Assembly (NCBI GenBank): GCA_035519675.1
Contig: DATIWB010000025.1
Location: forward strand, 1-64,000
DNA length: 64,000 bases
Reading direction: 5' to 3'
Source: RPRB01 sp035519675
GTDB taxonomy: Bacteria; Myxococcota; Myxococcia; Myxococcales; Myxococcaceae
Below, piece by piece: positions 8,426-17,917 of the stretch. Under the pieces are notes generated by a model. That model was given only the letters and a program-made list of their open reading frames with translations, was not told the origin of the DNA and ran no database searches. The position numbers and the translations under genes were made by a program. Position 1 is the stretch's first letter, and each line of letters begins with the position of its first letter.

Positions 8426-9979
8426 ATGTTCGATACCGGTCGCGTCTCGGGCGTGCTCCTCCCCCTGTTCTCGCTCCGGAGCCGCGACGACTTCGGCATC
8501 GGTGACTTCGGCGCGGCGGAGGCGTGGCTTCGCTTCCTCCGCGGCGCCGGCCAGCGGATGTGGATGATGCTGCCGCTGCTCCCCACCGCCCGGGGGGACG
8601 TGAGCCCCTACGCCACCCGGAGCGCGTTCGGCCTGAATCCGCTGTTCATCCATCTTCCGTCCCTCTCCGAGTACCGGGAGGCGGGGGGCGTGTCGACCCT
8701 GAACGACGAGGAGCGCTGGCTCCTCGAGGAAGCCCGGGCGGCGCACCGGGTGAAGTACCCCTCGGTGATCCGGGTGAAGTGGAACGCTCTCTGGACGGCG
8801 TTCCGGCGCTTCGAGGAGCGCGGAACCGACCCCGGTGGGCGATTCGAGGCCTACAAGCGCCAGAGCGCGGTGTGGCTCGACAGCTACGCGCTCTACGCTG
8901 CAATGTCCGAGGACCAGGAGCAGCGCCCCTGGTGGGAGTGGGCGCGGGGCGTTCGCGAGCGGCAGCCCCAGGCCCTGTCCGCGGCCCGCGACCGGCTCGG
9001 CAACCGCGTCCGGTTCCACGAATGGCTGCAGTTCGTGGCCCAGGAGCAGTGGAACGCGGTCCGTTCCATCGCCCGGCAGCAGGGCGTGCTGCTCGCCGGT
9101 GACGAGCCCTTCATCATCGGCCAGGACAGCGCCGACACCTGGGCCAACCCCCGCTACCTCCGGCGGGACGCCCGGCTCGGGGTGCCTCCGGACGAGTTCT
9201 CCGACACCGGGCAGGACTGGGGGCTCCCCTACTTCGACTTCGAGGCAATGGAGCAGGACGACTGGGGCTGGTTGCGGCTCCGGGCACTCCACGCAGCGGC
9301 GGACTACGACCTGCGCCGGGTCGACCACGCGGTGGGCTACTTCCGGCAGTACATCCGGGACGAACGCACCCCCAAGGGCCGCTTCCTCCCCGCGGAGGAG
9401 CCGGTGCAGCGGCGGCTCGGCGAACGCATCTTCCGGCTCCTCTCCGAGGGGAGCGGCATCGTGGCCGAGGACCTGGGCGTCATCCCACCGTTCGTCCGAC
9501 AGACCCTGGCCGAGCTGCAGATTCCCGGCTACCGGGTGCTGCGCTGGGAGAAGGACGACCAGGTCTACCGGAATCCGCACCAGTTCCCCGAGGTCTCGCT
9601 GGTCACCACCGGGACACACGACACCGAGACGATCCGCGAGTGGTGGGAGGCGCTGGGGGACCGCGAGCGCGCCGCTGCCGCCGCCGCCTGGCCGGAGTTC
9701 GAGGGGCTCCGGCCACCCCCGGCCGGGTTCACCCCCGAGGTGCATGGCCGGCTCCTCGCGACCGCCGAGCAGGCGGCCTCGCGGCTGTGCGTGCTCCCCT
9801 GGCAGGACGTGCTCGGCGAGACCGAGCGCATCAACCTGCCCGGCTCCGTCGGTGACGCCAACTGGGCGTACCGCCTGGCGGTGCCGGTGGAGGAGCTGGA
9901 GGGGCGAGAGGACGTCCGGGAAGCGGCCACCCAACTGCGCGCGCTGACCCATGCCGCGGGCCGACTCACCGGAGCATGA
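8426..9979 (+). CDS. malQ: 4-alpha-glucanotransferase (amylomaltase, GH77)
   Basis: Transfers alpha-1,4-glucan segments in cytoplasmic maltodextrin/glycogen metabolism. About 517 residues from the ATG at 8426, which suits the family opening RVSGVLLPLFSLRS; a GTG at 8399 would add nine residues. GH77 catalytic motifs are all present: the nucleophile Asp in LRRVDHAVGYF, the acid/base Glu in VAEDLGVIPP, and the transition-state Asp in TGTHDTETI. SPYATRSAFGLNPLFI is the substrate-loop signature. The stop overlaps the tamA start by 4 bases (ATGA), so the glucan enzyme is oddly coupled to outer-membrane assembly genes. No other glycogen genes are in view. Confidence 0.95.
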   Translation: MFDTGRVSGVLLPLFSLRSRDDFGIGDFGAAEAWLRFLRGAGQRMWMMLPLLPTARGDVSPYATRSAFGLNPLFIHLPSLSEYREAGGVSTLNDEERWLLEEARAAHRVKYPSVIRVKWNALWTAFRRFEERGTDPGGRFEAYKRQSAVWLDSYALYAAMSEDQEQRPWWEWARGVRERQPQALSAARDRLGNRVRFHEWLQFVAQEQWNAVRSIARQQGVLLAGDEPFIIGQDSADTWANPRYLRRDARLGVPPDEFSDTGQDWGLPYFDFEAMEQDDWGWLRLRALHAAADYDLRRVDHAVGYFRQYIRDERTPKGRFLPAEEPVQRRLGERIFRLLSEGSGIVAEDLGVIPPFVRQTLAELQIPGYRVLRWEKDDQVYRNPHQFPEVSLVTTGTHDTETIREWWEALGDRERAAAAAAWPEFEGLRPPPAGFTPEVHGRLLATAEQAASRLCVLPWQDVLGETERINLPGSVGDANWAYRLAVPVEELEGREDVREAATQLRALTHAAGRLTGA

Positions 9980-12039
9980 GCCAGGCGCAGGCCCAGCGGC
10001 TCGGGGCGCTGCTCGCGCTGGTGCTCTGTGCCTGTGCTGGAAAGCAGAAGCCGGACGAGCCGCCCATCAAGTCCCTCAAGATCGAGGGGACGAAGGAGGT
10101 CTCGTCCGGGGACATCGAGGACCACATCCTCACCACCGGGCCCTCGTGGTGGCCGTTCGCCGCGACGCCGTACTTCGATCCGATCGCCTGGCAGGCCGAC
10201 CTGAGGCGCATCGAGCGGTACTACCAGGCGCAGGGCTTCTACCAGGCACAGGTGGTGAACGAGGAGGTGAAGCAGCAGGGCGACGGGGTGGCCCTCACGG
10301 TCGAGGTGAACGAGGGCAAGCCGACCAAGGTCAGCCGCATCGAGCTCGAGGGTCTGGAGGAGCTCCCGGAGGACTTCCAGCGACGGGTCCGCCGCAGCGT
10401 CCCGGTCACGGTGGGCGACGTGCTCCGCGAGGAGCAGTGGCAGGGCGTGAAGCGCGAGGTTCAGGCTGCGCTGCGGTCGCTCGGGTACGCCGAGGCCGAG
10501 GTCCAGGGCGAGGCCTTCGTGGAGACCACCGACCAGACCGCGCGGATCCGTCTGATCTGCGTACCCGGGATCCGCTACAAGTTCGGCAACATCTTCGTCG
10601 CCACCGGTCCCCGTCCTTCGGTGCAGGTCCGGTACATCATCGACCAGGCACAGGGGGCCATCTGGAAGGGTGCCTGGTTCACCGACAAGGCGCTGGAGGA
10701 GGCGCAGCGACGGGTCTTCCAGATGGGGGTCTTCGGCGCGGTGAAGGTGACCACCGGCACGCCCGACCGGACGAACGCGGTCATCCCGGTGGTGGTCGAC
10801 GTCCGCGAGGCCCCGTTCCACACCATCCGCTACGGCGGGGGCATCGGAGTGGACCCGGTCCGGCAGGAGTACCGGCTCATCGCCGAGTACACCGACCGCA
10901 ACTTCCTCGGTGACCTTCGCAAGCTGACGTTGCGCGGGAAGGTGGGCTGGGCCTTCCTTCCCGCGCTGTGGAACATCGACCAGCACGCTCCCATCTTCGA
11001 CCTCTACGCCGAGTTCGAGCAGCCGCGCTTCCCGGGCCGCGACTTCAAGTGGCTGAGCTCGGTCGACTTCTACAAGAACATCGAGCAGGCCTACGGCTTC
11101 ATCGGCGTGCTTGGCAAGACCGGCATCGTCTGGCAGCCGCACAGCAGCTTCCGCATCTACCCCTCGTACAACATCGAGGTAGACCGGATCACCGGCGTGA
11201 CCAACGGGCTCACTGGGAGCGCACCGCAGCTGGCGTACGGCTGCAATCTGACCCCCCAGGACCCGGTCTGCTACCAGATCCTCTCGTTTCTTGAGCTGGT
11301 CATCGAGTGGGACAGGCGCGACGACAAGCTCGAGCCGCGGAACGGCTGGTTCGTCTCGCTCGGCATCCAGCGCGGCGGTGGGTTCCTCGGTGGCGATTAC
11401 ACGTACACCCGGCTGTTCCCCGACATCCGCGCCTACAAGTCGTGGGGCAACTTCACCCTCGCCGGCAAGCTCCGCATCGGGACGCTCCTGTCGAGCGAGA
11501 CCAGCCCCATCACCGCGCGCTTCTTCTCCGGCGGCGGCACCTTCCACCGCGGGTTCGGGAGCCGGCGGCTGTCACCCCTGTACCCGGTGGCCAACAACAA
11601 CGCGACCCCGACGAATCCCCTGGTCGGCAACATCGGCACGCCCCAGCTGAACGGCACCTACGTCCCGGTGGGCGGCGACGGCCTCTGGGACAGCTCGATC
11701 GAGCTCCGCTACAAGATCATCGGCCCGTTGACCCTGGCGGTGTTCCTCGACGCCGGCTTCGTGAGCGTCGGCTCCTTCGACTTCCGTGACGTGGGGCCGA
11801 TGATGCAGTACGCGGTGGGCCTCGGCCTCCGCTACAACACCATCGTCGGACCCATCCGGGTCGACTTCGCCTACCGGTTGAACCACGGCGGACCACTGCC
11901 CATCATCACCGACCCGACCCATCCGGTGTATGCCCCGGGTGGAACCGAGTGCTTCGGGCTCGGGACTGGGAGCCCCACCTATGGCGGTTTTCCGGAAGGG
12001 CGGTGCGCCCTGACCATCTCCATCGGAGAGGCGTACTGA
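9976..12039 (+). CDS. tamA: TamA/BamA-like Omp85 outer-membrane assembly protein with lipobox-like signal
   Basis: 687 residues. The N-terminal signal ends in LVLCACAGKQ, so Cys at about residue 21 could be lipidated; this would be unusual for an Omp85 protein, and ordinary cleavage remains possible. POTRA repeats follow: IKSLKIEGTKEVSSGDIEDH, then VSRIELEGLEELPEDF, then a third ending near residue 285. A 16-strand-type barrel runs from about residue 290 (IRYGGGIGVDP) to the end. The barrel-lid motif appears as FHRGFGSRRLSP (consensus V/L-R-G-F), and IVGPIRVDFAYRLN is the penultimate strand. Directly followed by tamB, it should insert beta-barrels or export polymers in the outer membrane as the TamA half of a TAM complex. 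Confidence 0.88.
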   Translation: MSQAQAQRLGALLALVLCACAGKQKPDEPPIKSLKIEGTKEVSSGDIEDHILTTGPSWWPFAATPYFDPIAWQADLRRIERYYQAQGFYQAQVVNEEVKQQGDGVALTVEVNEGKPTKVSRIELEGLEELPEDFQRRVRRSVPVTVGDVLREEQWQGVKREVQAALRSLGYAEAEVQGEAFVETTDQTARIRLICVPGIRYKFGNIFVATGPRPSVQVRYIIDQAQGAIWKGAWFTDKALEEAQRRVFQMGVFGAVKVTTGTPDRTNAVIPVVVDVREAPFHTIRYGGGIGVDPVRQEYRLIAEYTDRNFLGDLRKLTLRGKVGWAFLPALWNIDQHAPIFDLYAEFEQPRFPGRDFKWLSSVDFYKNIEQAYGFIGVLGKTGIVWQPHSSFRIYPSYNIEVDRITGVTNGLTGSAPQLAYGCNLTPQDPVCYQILSFLELVIEWDRRDDKLEPRNGWFVSLGIQRGGGFLGGDYTYTRLFPDIRAYKSWGNFTLAGKLRIGTLLSSETSPITARFFSGGGTFHRGFGSRRLSPLYPVANNNATPTNPLVGNIGTPQLNGTYVPVGGDGLWDSSIELRYKIIGPLTLAVFLDAGFVSVGSFDFRDVGPMMQYAVGLGLRYNTIVGPIRVDFAYRLNHGGPLPIITDPTHPVYAPGGTECFGLGTGSPTYGGFPEGRCALTISIGEAY

Positions 12040-15000
12040 GTGACGCAGCAGTCCAGGAGTCCCGAGCAGCCTCCACCGGCCCCTCCGCAGCCCCCGGGGC
12101 CGGCCGTCCGCCCGCGCCGCCGCTGGCTCCGGTGGCTCGCGCGGGGGGTGCTGGGCCTGCTCGCGCTGGGGGTGCTCCTCGTCGCCGGGGTGCTGGTCTA
12201 CGTGCACACCGACGCAGGGAGCGCCCGCGCCCTCGCATTCGGCCTCCGGGCGGCCAACGAGGCGATCGCCGGGAAGCTCACCGTACGCTCGCTGGAGATC
12301 CGCGGAGGGCACATCGTGCTCCGGGACGTCACCCTGGAGACGCCCGAGGGAGAGCGGGTGGCCCATGTGGACCTGCTGGAGGTCCGGGCGTCGCTGCTCG
12401 GGCTGATCGGCAAGCGGGTGCACCTGAGCCTGGTCCGCATCGAGCATCCCGAGCTCTGGCTCACCGCGGACGACGAGGGGATGAACCTCACCCGGGCCAT
12501 CGCCGCCCGGAGCCCCAGGCCACCGGAGCCTTCCAGCGGGCCGCTGCCCTTCACCTTCGTGGTGGACAGCCTCCAGCTCGACCGCGGAACGGTGCGGCTG
12601 GTCCAGGGCAGGGGCGAAGACGCCAGGAGGGTGGCGCTCACCGGCCTCGGGCTGCGGGCCAGCGGGCGGTACGCGGGTCACACCGGTGCCTTCGACGGTC
12701 AGCTCGAGGGCCGGGCCGGCGTCTCGGGCCTCCTCGAGGGACCCCTCCGGCTCGCGGTGCGCGGCAAGGGCGATGCCAAGGCGCTGGACGCCTCGGTGGA
12801 CCTGGGCCTCGCCGGGCTGGTCCTCCGCGGCTCGGGCAGCAAGCGGGGCACCGCGGCCCAGGCCCGGCTGGACCAGCTGCTCGTTCCACCGGCGGTGGGG
12901 CGCGCGCTCACCCCGGCCTGGAGCCTCAGCGTCCCGGTGGAGCTCTCGGGCGAGGGTGGGCTGGACGGTGACGTGGCCCGGGCGGACCTCCGGGGTCGGG
13001 CCGGCACCACCCAGCTGTCGCTGCAGGGACGGGGCGACGCGAAGGCGGCCACCGTGGAGCGAGGCCACCTCGAGCTACGCCACGTCAACCTCGCCCAGCT
13101 GCTCACCGAAGGTCCGGCGAGCGACCTCGCCCTCACCGCGGATGTTCGCGGGGGCGGCAGGAGCCTCGAGACGCTCACCGGGGCGGTGGACCTCTCGATC
13201 CCGCCGAGCGAGGTCCGCAAGGCCACCGTCGGCCCTGTGGAGCTGCACGCCACGGCGAACCGGGGGACGCTCGAGCTGCGCGAGCTCCGCGCGGTCCTCC
13301 CCGGAGTTCGGGTCTCGGGCCGTGGGCGGGGGACCACCCGCAACTTCCAGGCCTCGCTCGACGTGGAGGCGATGGACCTCGCGCTCCTGGGGAAGACCTT
13401 CGGCAGCCTCTCGGCGTCGCGCTTCCCGCCGCTCGGCGGTTCCGGGACGCTGCACGTGGAGGCAACCGGGCCGCTGCGACACCCGGGGGTCACCGCGGAG
13501 GGGAAGTTCCCCTCGCTCCGGGTCAACGACGTCCGGGTGCGCGCGCTCGCGCTGTCGGCCCACGTGCCGGACGTCGACCGGCCCCTCGACGCCAACGCGC
13601 AGGTGGGGGCCCAGGAGCTCCGTCTGGGCGAGCGGGTGCTGAAGCCGGTCTCGTTCACGCTCCTGACCCGCGGCCGCGCGCTCGACCTCCACGCCGGCAC
13701 GGGCGGGGCCCTCCCGCTCGAGCTGCACCTCGGCGGGACGATGGACGAGGACCGCCGCGGCATCGAGATGGAGACGCTGGCCATTCGGTACCCCGAGGCG
13801 GCGTGGGCGATGCAGGAACCCGCCCATCTACGGTTCGGCGCCAGCGACCTCTCGCTCGAGCCGATGCGGCTCGTCGCCGAGCACCAGGCGATCCGGCTCG
13901 GCGGCTGGAAGCGCGGCAACCGGGTGGAGGCGACGGTGGCGCTCGAGGCCCTTGACCTGGAGAAGCTGCCTCACGCGTTGCTCCCGCCCCGGCTGTCACT
14001 CGCCGGCCGGGTGACGCTCGACGCGCACGCGCGAGGGAGCCTCGCCGACCCATCGCTGGAGGCCACGGTCGATGCGGTCGACGTCACGGCGGGCAAGGTG
14101 CAGCACCTCTTCCTCAAGGGGAACGGCTCCTGGGTCTCCCGGCGGGCGAAGGCGCAGCTCTCGGCGCGGGGGCTGGGAACCGAGCTGACCGCGGACGTGG
14201 ACGTGCCGGTGGACGCGCTGCGCCGGCGCAAGCACGAGCCGGTCCGGGCACGCATCGCGATGCCCGCCTTCGACGTGGCCCAGGTGGTCTGCACCGCGGT
14301 GCGGATGAAGCTCATCGCCTGGGGGTGCGACGAGGACCGGGCCGAGGTGAGTGGCACAGCCGAGCTGCAGCTCGACCTCTCGGGCCATGCCGACGCCCCG
14401 GTGCTGCAGGCGGCTGCCCGCACCCACGGGCTTCGTTACCGGCAGCTGCCACCCACCGACCTGACGCTCGCGATGGACGGCCCCGAGCGGGGGAACCTCT
14501 CGGTCTCGGTCAAGGGCACCGCGCTCCAGGGCACGGTCGACGTGCAGGCGGGCGTCGGACGTTCGCTGGCGCGTCTGGTCTCGGACGCCCGTCCTGCCGA
14601 GAAGCTTCGGATGGCCGAGCTGCAGGCCCGGGCCCGCATCGCCGGCCTTCAGCTCAAGCCGCTGCGCGAGGCCGGGCTCCTCCCCCGCGACGTGTCGGGC
14701 GCGGTCTCGCTCAGCGCGGACCTCGCCGGCACGGTGAGCGCCCCCACCGGGGAGCTGAAGCTGCAGACGCAGCAGCTCCAGACGCCGCCGATGGACCCGA
14801 CCGACCTCACCCTGGAGGTGAAGGCGGCGAAGGTCATCGCCGCGGTGCTGGAGGCGCACGACGCCCACGGGGGGCTGGCCAACGTGAAGCTCGACGTGGG
14901 CGTCTCCCCGGCCGACCTCCAGAGCCGGAGGACCTTCGACGAGGTCCCGGTGCGGCTGGACGGGACGTTCGGCCCGCTGGAGCTCTCGCGCCTGCCGATC

Positions 15001-16677
15001 GTGGTGGGCGAGGGCCGCCTCGCGCGGCGGCTCCGGGGAACGCTGGAGGCCACGGTGCAGGGACGTGGCTCGCTCCAGGCGCCCACCCTGGCGGCCGAGG
15101 CACGGACGGCCCAGCTCGGCGCCGGGGAGACGCCGCTGGGCAAGGCGGAGGTGAAGCTCGACTACCAGCAGGCCCGGAGCCGGTTGCGCGTGGCGATGGC
15201 GTCCGTCAATGGCGGCTCGCTGAACGTGGACGCCACGGCCGACCTGGACCTCTCCTATCCGGCGCTCCGCCGCGGGCTGAAGCCCGCCACCGCGCCCTTC
15301 CAGGCCACCGTGGTGGCGCAGAGGTTCGATCTGGCGTTCCTCACCGGATTCACCACCACCCTGCGGAAGGTGGCCGGCACCCTGGACGTCGACGCCCGGG
15401 CGAGCGGCACGGCCGGCAGCCCGCAGGGTCAGGCGCGGCTGGAGTGGAAGGACGGAGCCATCGGGCTCGCCGGCTACGGTGAGTACCAGCGGGTGCACCT
15501 GCTCGCCAGCGCGAGCAACGACCGGATCTCGCTGGACGACCTGGACGTGCGCACCGAGTCGGGCTCGCTGAAGGTCACCGGGCTGGGGACGCGGAGCGGT
15601 CCGGAGTGGACGCTCAAGGTCAATGGCGAGGCGAACGGATTCCCCGTCTTCACCGATGATCAGCTGGTGGCCTCGCTGAGCCTGCGGACCGACCTCGACG
15701 GCACCGCCCGACGCGGGACCATCGAGCTGAACAAGGTGCGGATCCCCGAGGCGCACGTGGAACTCCCGGCGCAGAGCCGCCGCGACCTCCAGAGCCTCCG
15801 CCGCCCCAACGACATCATCCTCTTCAGGAACGGCAAGCCGCTGGACCCGAAGCGCGCGCGGGCGCTCCTGGCGAAGGATGCCGCGGCCGAGGCCGCGCTC
15901 GGGGGGAGTGGCGGGCTGGAGACCGAGAGCAAGCCCACGACGGTCATCGTGGTGCTCGACGCACCGAAGAACCTCTGGGTGAAGGGCCAGGACCTCAATC
16001 TCGAGGTGGGCCTGAGCCAGGACTTCCGCATCGAGGTGGGCGAGGAGACGGAGCTGTTCGGCGAGGTGCGCATCCTCCGCGGGCGCCTCGACGTGCTCGG
16101 CCGGCGCTTCGACTTCCAGCGCAACAGCGTCGTCCGCTTCACCGGGCCGGCGACGGAGCCGGCGCTCAACGTGACCGCCATCTACAACAACGCGAAGGCC
16201 GGGGTGAAAGTGTCGATGAACGTGCAGGGGCAGGCGGGGGAAATCCAGCTGGTCCCCTCCAGCGAGCCGCCCCTGACCGAGTCGGAGATCTACACCCTGC
16301 TCGCCACCGGCCGGACCACCCTCAAGCGGGGGAGCGGCGGCTCGGAGATCGGCTCGGCGCAGGCGGTGTCGGTGCTCGGCTCGCTTGCCGCCTCCCAGCT
16401 CAAGAGCGCGGTGAGCGACAAGGTCGGCCTGGACGTGCTCTCCGTCGCCGGGGGCGACGAGGGGACGCTCCACGGCGCGAGTTTGGAGGCAGGCAAGTAC
16501 CTCACCGACGACCTGTACCTGGGCTACGCGGGAAAGGTGGGAGCCGACCCCAACAAGTACGAGAACGCCAACGCCGTGCGCCTGGAGTACCAGTTCCTCC
16601 CCCGCTGGACCTTCGAGGCGGTGTACGGCGACGCCAAGTCCGGTTCGGCCGACATCGTGTGGACGCGTGACTACTAG
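12040..16677 (+). CDS. tamB: TamB-like translocation and assembly module protein (AsmA/DUF490 family)
   Basis: 1545 residues, within the range of TamB proteins. The start GTG immediately follows the tamA stop (TGAGTG). A Pro/Arg-rich cytoplasmic tail precedes one membrane helix at about residues 36-58 (GVLGLLALGVLLVAGVLVYV). The rest is a long periplasmic beta-rich repeat structure with AsmA-like features (ANEAIAGKLTVRSLEIRGG). The conserved TamB C-terminal domain lies in the last 300 residues: FGEVRILRGRLDVLGRRFDF, FTGPATEPALNVTAIYNN, SSEPPLTESEIYTLLATGR, and the terminal barrel-like strand FEAVYGDAKSGSADIVW. Inner-membrane anchored and spanning the periplasm, it is thought in other bacteria to work with TamA and in phospholipid transport to the outer membrane. 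Confidence 0.93.
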   Translation: MTQQSRSPEQPPPAPPQPPGPAVRPRRRWLRWLARGVLGLLALGVLLVAGVLVYVHTDAGSARALAFGLRAANEAIAGKLTVRSLEIRGGHIVLRDVTLETPEGERVAHVDLLEVRASLLGLIGKRVHLSLVRIEHPELWLTADDEGMNLTRAIAARSPRPPEPSSGPLPFTFVVDSLQLDRGTVRLVQGRGEDARRVALTGLGLRASGRYAGHTGAFDGQLEGRAGVSGLLEGPLRLAVRGKGDAKALDASVDLGLAGLVLRGSGSKRGTAAQARLDQLLVPPAVGRALTPAWSLSVPVELSGEGGLDGDVARADLRGRAGTTQLSLQGRGDAKAATVERGHLELRHVNLAQLLTEGPASDLALTADVRGGGRSLETLTGAVDLSIPPSEVRKATVGPVELHATANRGTLELRELRAVLPGVRVSGRGRGTTRNFQASLDVEAMDLALLGKTFGSLSASRFPPLGGSGTLHVEATGPLRHPGVTAEGKFPSLRVNDVRVRALALSAHVPDVDRPLDANAQVGAQELRLGERVLKPVSFTLLTRGRALDLHAGTGGALPLELHLGGTMDEDRRGIEMETLAIRYPEAAWAMQEPAHLRFGASDLSLEPMRLVAEHQAIRLGGWKRGNRVEATVALEALDLEKLPHALLPPRLSLAGRVTLDAHARGSLADPSLEATVDAVDVTAGKVQHLFLKGNGSWVSRRAKAQLSARGLGTELTADVDVPVDALRRRKHEPVRARIAMPAFDVAQVVCTAVRMKLIAWGCDEDRAEVSGTAELQLDLSGHADAPVLQAAARTHGLRYRQLPPTDLTLAMDGPERGNLSVSVKGTALQGTVDVQAGVGRSLARLVSDARPAEKLRMAELQARARIAGLQLKPLREAGLLPRDVSGAVSLSADLAGTVSAPTGELKLQTQQLQTPPMDPTDLTLEVKAAKVIAAVLEAHDAHGGLANVKLDVGVSPADLQSRRTFDEVPVRLDGTFGPLELSRLPIVVGEGRLARRLRGTLEATVQGRGSLQAPTLAAEARTAQLGAGETPLGKAEVKLDYQQARSRLRVAMASVNGGSLNVDATADLDLSYPALRRGLKPATAPFQATVVAQRFDLAFLTGFTTTLRKVAGTLDVDARASGTAGSPQGQARLEWKDGAIGLAGYGEYQRVHLLASASNDRISLDDLDVRTESGSLKVTGLGTRSGPEWTLKVNGEANGFPVFTDDQLVASLSLRTDLDGTARRGTIELNKVRIPEAHVELPAQSRRDLQSLRRPNDIILFRNGKPLDPKRARALLAKDAAAEAALGGSGGLETESKPTTVIVVLDAPKNLWVKGQDLNLEVGLSQDFRIEVGEETELFGEVRILRGRLDVLGRRFDFQRNSVVRFTGPATEPALNVTAIYNNAKAGVKVSMNVQGQAGEIQLVPSSEPPLTESEIYTLLATGRTTLKRGSGGSEIGSAQAVSVLGSLAASQLKSAVSDKVGLDVLSVAGGDEGTLHGASLEAGKYLTDDLYLGYAGKVGADPNKYENANAVRLEYQFLPRWTFEAVYGDAKSGSADIVWTRDY

Positions 16678-16772
16678 AGGCCTCCCCGGGATGAACGGGC
16701 CCCTCCGGGGCGTTGCCCTGGCATCTACCGCCCCTCCTCGGGTCTGATGACGATCGGCGCCGTTCCACCACC

Positions 16773-17480
16773 ATGACCCTCACCCTTCTCGCGCTGGCCG
16801 ACGTCGGCTGGCTCACCAGCAAGCTGCTCCGGGTGACCCTCTCCTCCGCCGAGTGGGTGCTCTGGCTGCTGGTGGCCCTCTCCGTGGCTTCGCTGGCGGT
16901 GATGCTCGAGCGGGCGATGTTCTTCCGCGCCCGCCGGCTGCAGCGGGGAGAGGAGATTGCCCAGCGCCTCTCGCGCGGGGAGCTGGACGCGCTCCGGCCG
17001 CTGCTCGACGGTCAGCAGGCGCTCGAGGCCCGGGTGCTCCAGCAGGGGCTCGCCGCGCTCCCCCAGGGTCCGGCGGTGGTGGAGGAGGCCATGGCCGCGG
17101 CGATGGCGCAGGAGCGTCCCCGCTACGAGCGGTCGCTGTCGTTTCTCGGGACGCTGGGGAGCAACGCACCGTTCGTGGGCCTCTTCGGGACGGTGCTGGG
17201 CATCATCAAGGCCTTCAACGACCTCGGGGCAGTGGCCATCCGGGGCTCGGCCATCCAGCAGACGGTGATGACCGGCATCTCCGAGGCCCTGGTGGCCACC
17301 GCGGTGGGCCTGGCGGTCGCCATCCCGGCGGTGGTGGCCTTCAATTTCTTCACCCGCGCGCTGAAGTACCGGGTGACCCGCGCCCAGGCGCTGGCCCACG
17401 CGCTGGTGGCGGCGGCGCGGAACCCGCGGACGGACGCCGGGGCGGCGAGCCGGCCGGTCCGGGGCGTGGTCGAGGGCTAG
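16773..17480 (+). CDS. ExbB/TolQ/MotA-family proton channel subunit
   Basis: 235 residues from the ATG at 16773; an upstream TTG would add 20 unlikely residues. The first membrane helix is at about residues 25-45 (WVLWLLVALSVASLAVMLE), then a cytoplasmic helical loop. The conserved block FLGTLGSNAPFVGLFGTVLG, IIKAFND, and GISEALVATAVGLAVAIPAVVAFNFF gives helices 2 and 3 of ExbB/TolQ. It forms the energy-transducing channel with the ExbD gene 11 bases downstream and drives TonB. The 95 bases between tamB and this start contain a weak hairpin (CCCCGG at 16684, CCGGGG at 16705) without a T-run, so read-through from tamB seems likely. Confidence 0.92.
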   Translation: MTLTLLALADVGWLTSKLLRVTLSSAEWVLWLLVALSVASLAVMLERAMFFRARRLQRGEEIAQRLSRGELDALRPLLDGQQALEARVLQQGLAALPQGPAVVEEAMAAAMAQERPRYERSLSFLGTLGSNAPFVGLFGTVLGIIKAFNDLGAVAIRGSAIQQTVMTGISEALVATAVGLAVAIPAVVAFNFFTRALKYRVTRAQALAHALVAAARNPRTDAGAASRPVRGVVEG

Positions 17481-17491
17481 CGGCAGTGGCC

Positions 17492-17917
17492 ATGTCTCTG
17501 GGTGAGGACGGGGACGAGGAGATCACGGGGATCAACGTCACCCCGCTGGTCGACATCGTGCTGGTGCTGCTGATCATCTTCATGGTGACGGCCAACTTCA
17601 TCGTCCGCGAGACGATGGAGGTGGACCTTCCGCGGGCGGCGAATGTCGGGACCACGGTGCAGGGGCTGGTCAACGTGGTGATGGATCGGAACGGCACGCT
17701 CTTCGTCGACGGCGTCCAGACCGACGAGGCGGGGCTGCGGGCCAAGGTGGCCGAGGGCGTGAAGCAGGACCCCGACACCCGGGCGATCATCAGCGCCGAC
17801 CAGACGCTGCCCTACGGGAGGGTGATGCACCTCATCGACGTGGTGAAGGGCGAGGGCATCGCCAAGTTCGCGCTGAACATCGAGAAGGACGCACAGGCGG
17901 CGTCCCCGCGGCCGTGA
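17492..17917 (+). CDS. ExbD/TolR-family biopolymer transport protein
   Basis: 141 residues from the ATG at 17492 (a GTG two codons upstream is possible). A short cytoplasmic N-terminus, EEITGINVTPLVDIVLVLLI, carries the membrane helix with the proton-conducting Asp of ExbD/TolR (the LVDI position). A periplasmic domain follows (METMEVDLPRAANVG is typical after the helix; DQTLPYGRVMHLIDVVKGEG is the C-terminal motif). It pairs with the ExbB-like gene just upstream, and its stop overlaps the tonB start by 4 bases. This completes an ExbB-ExbD-TonB energising unit. Confidence 0.93.
   Translation: MSLGEDGDEEITGINVTPLVDIVLVLLIIFMVTANFIVRETMEVDLPRAANVGTTVQGLVNVVMDRNGTLFVDGVQTDEAGLRAKVAEGVKQDPDTRAIISADQTLPYGRVMHLIDVVKGEGIAKFALNIEKDAQAASPRP

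Noticed and set aside
16684..16710. Terminator between tamB and exbB
   Set aside because: CCCCGG/CCGGGG can pair, but the stem is only 6 bp with a 15-base loop and no T-run follows.
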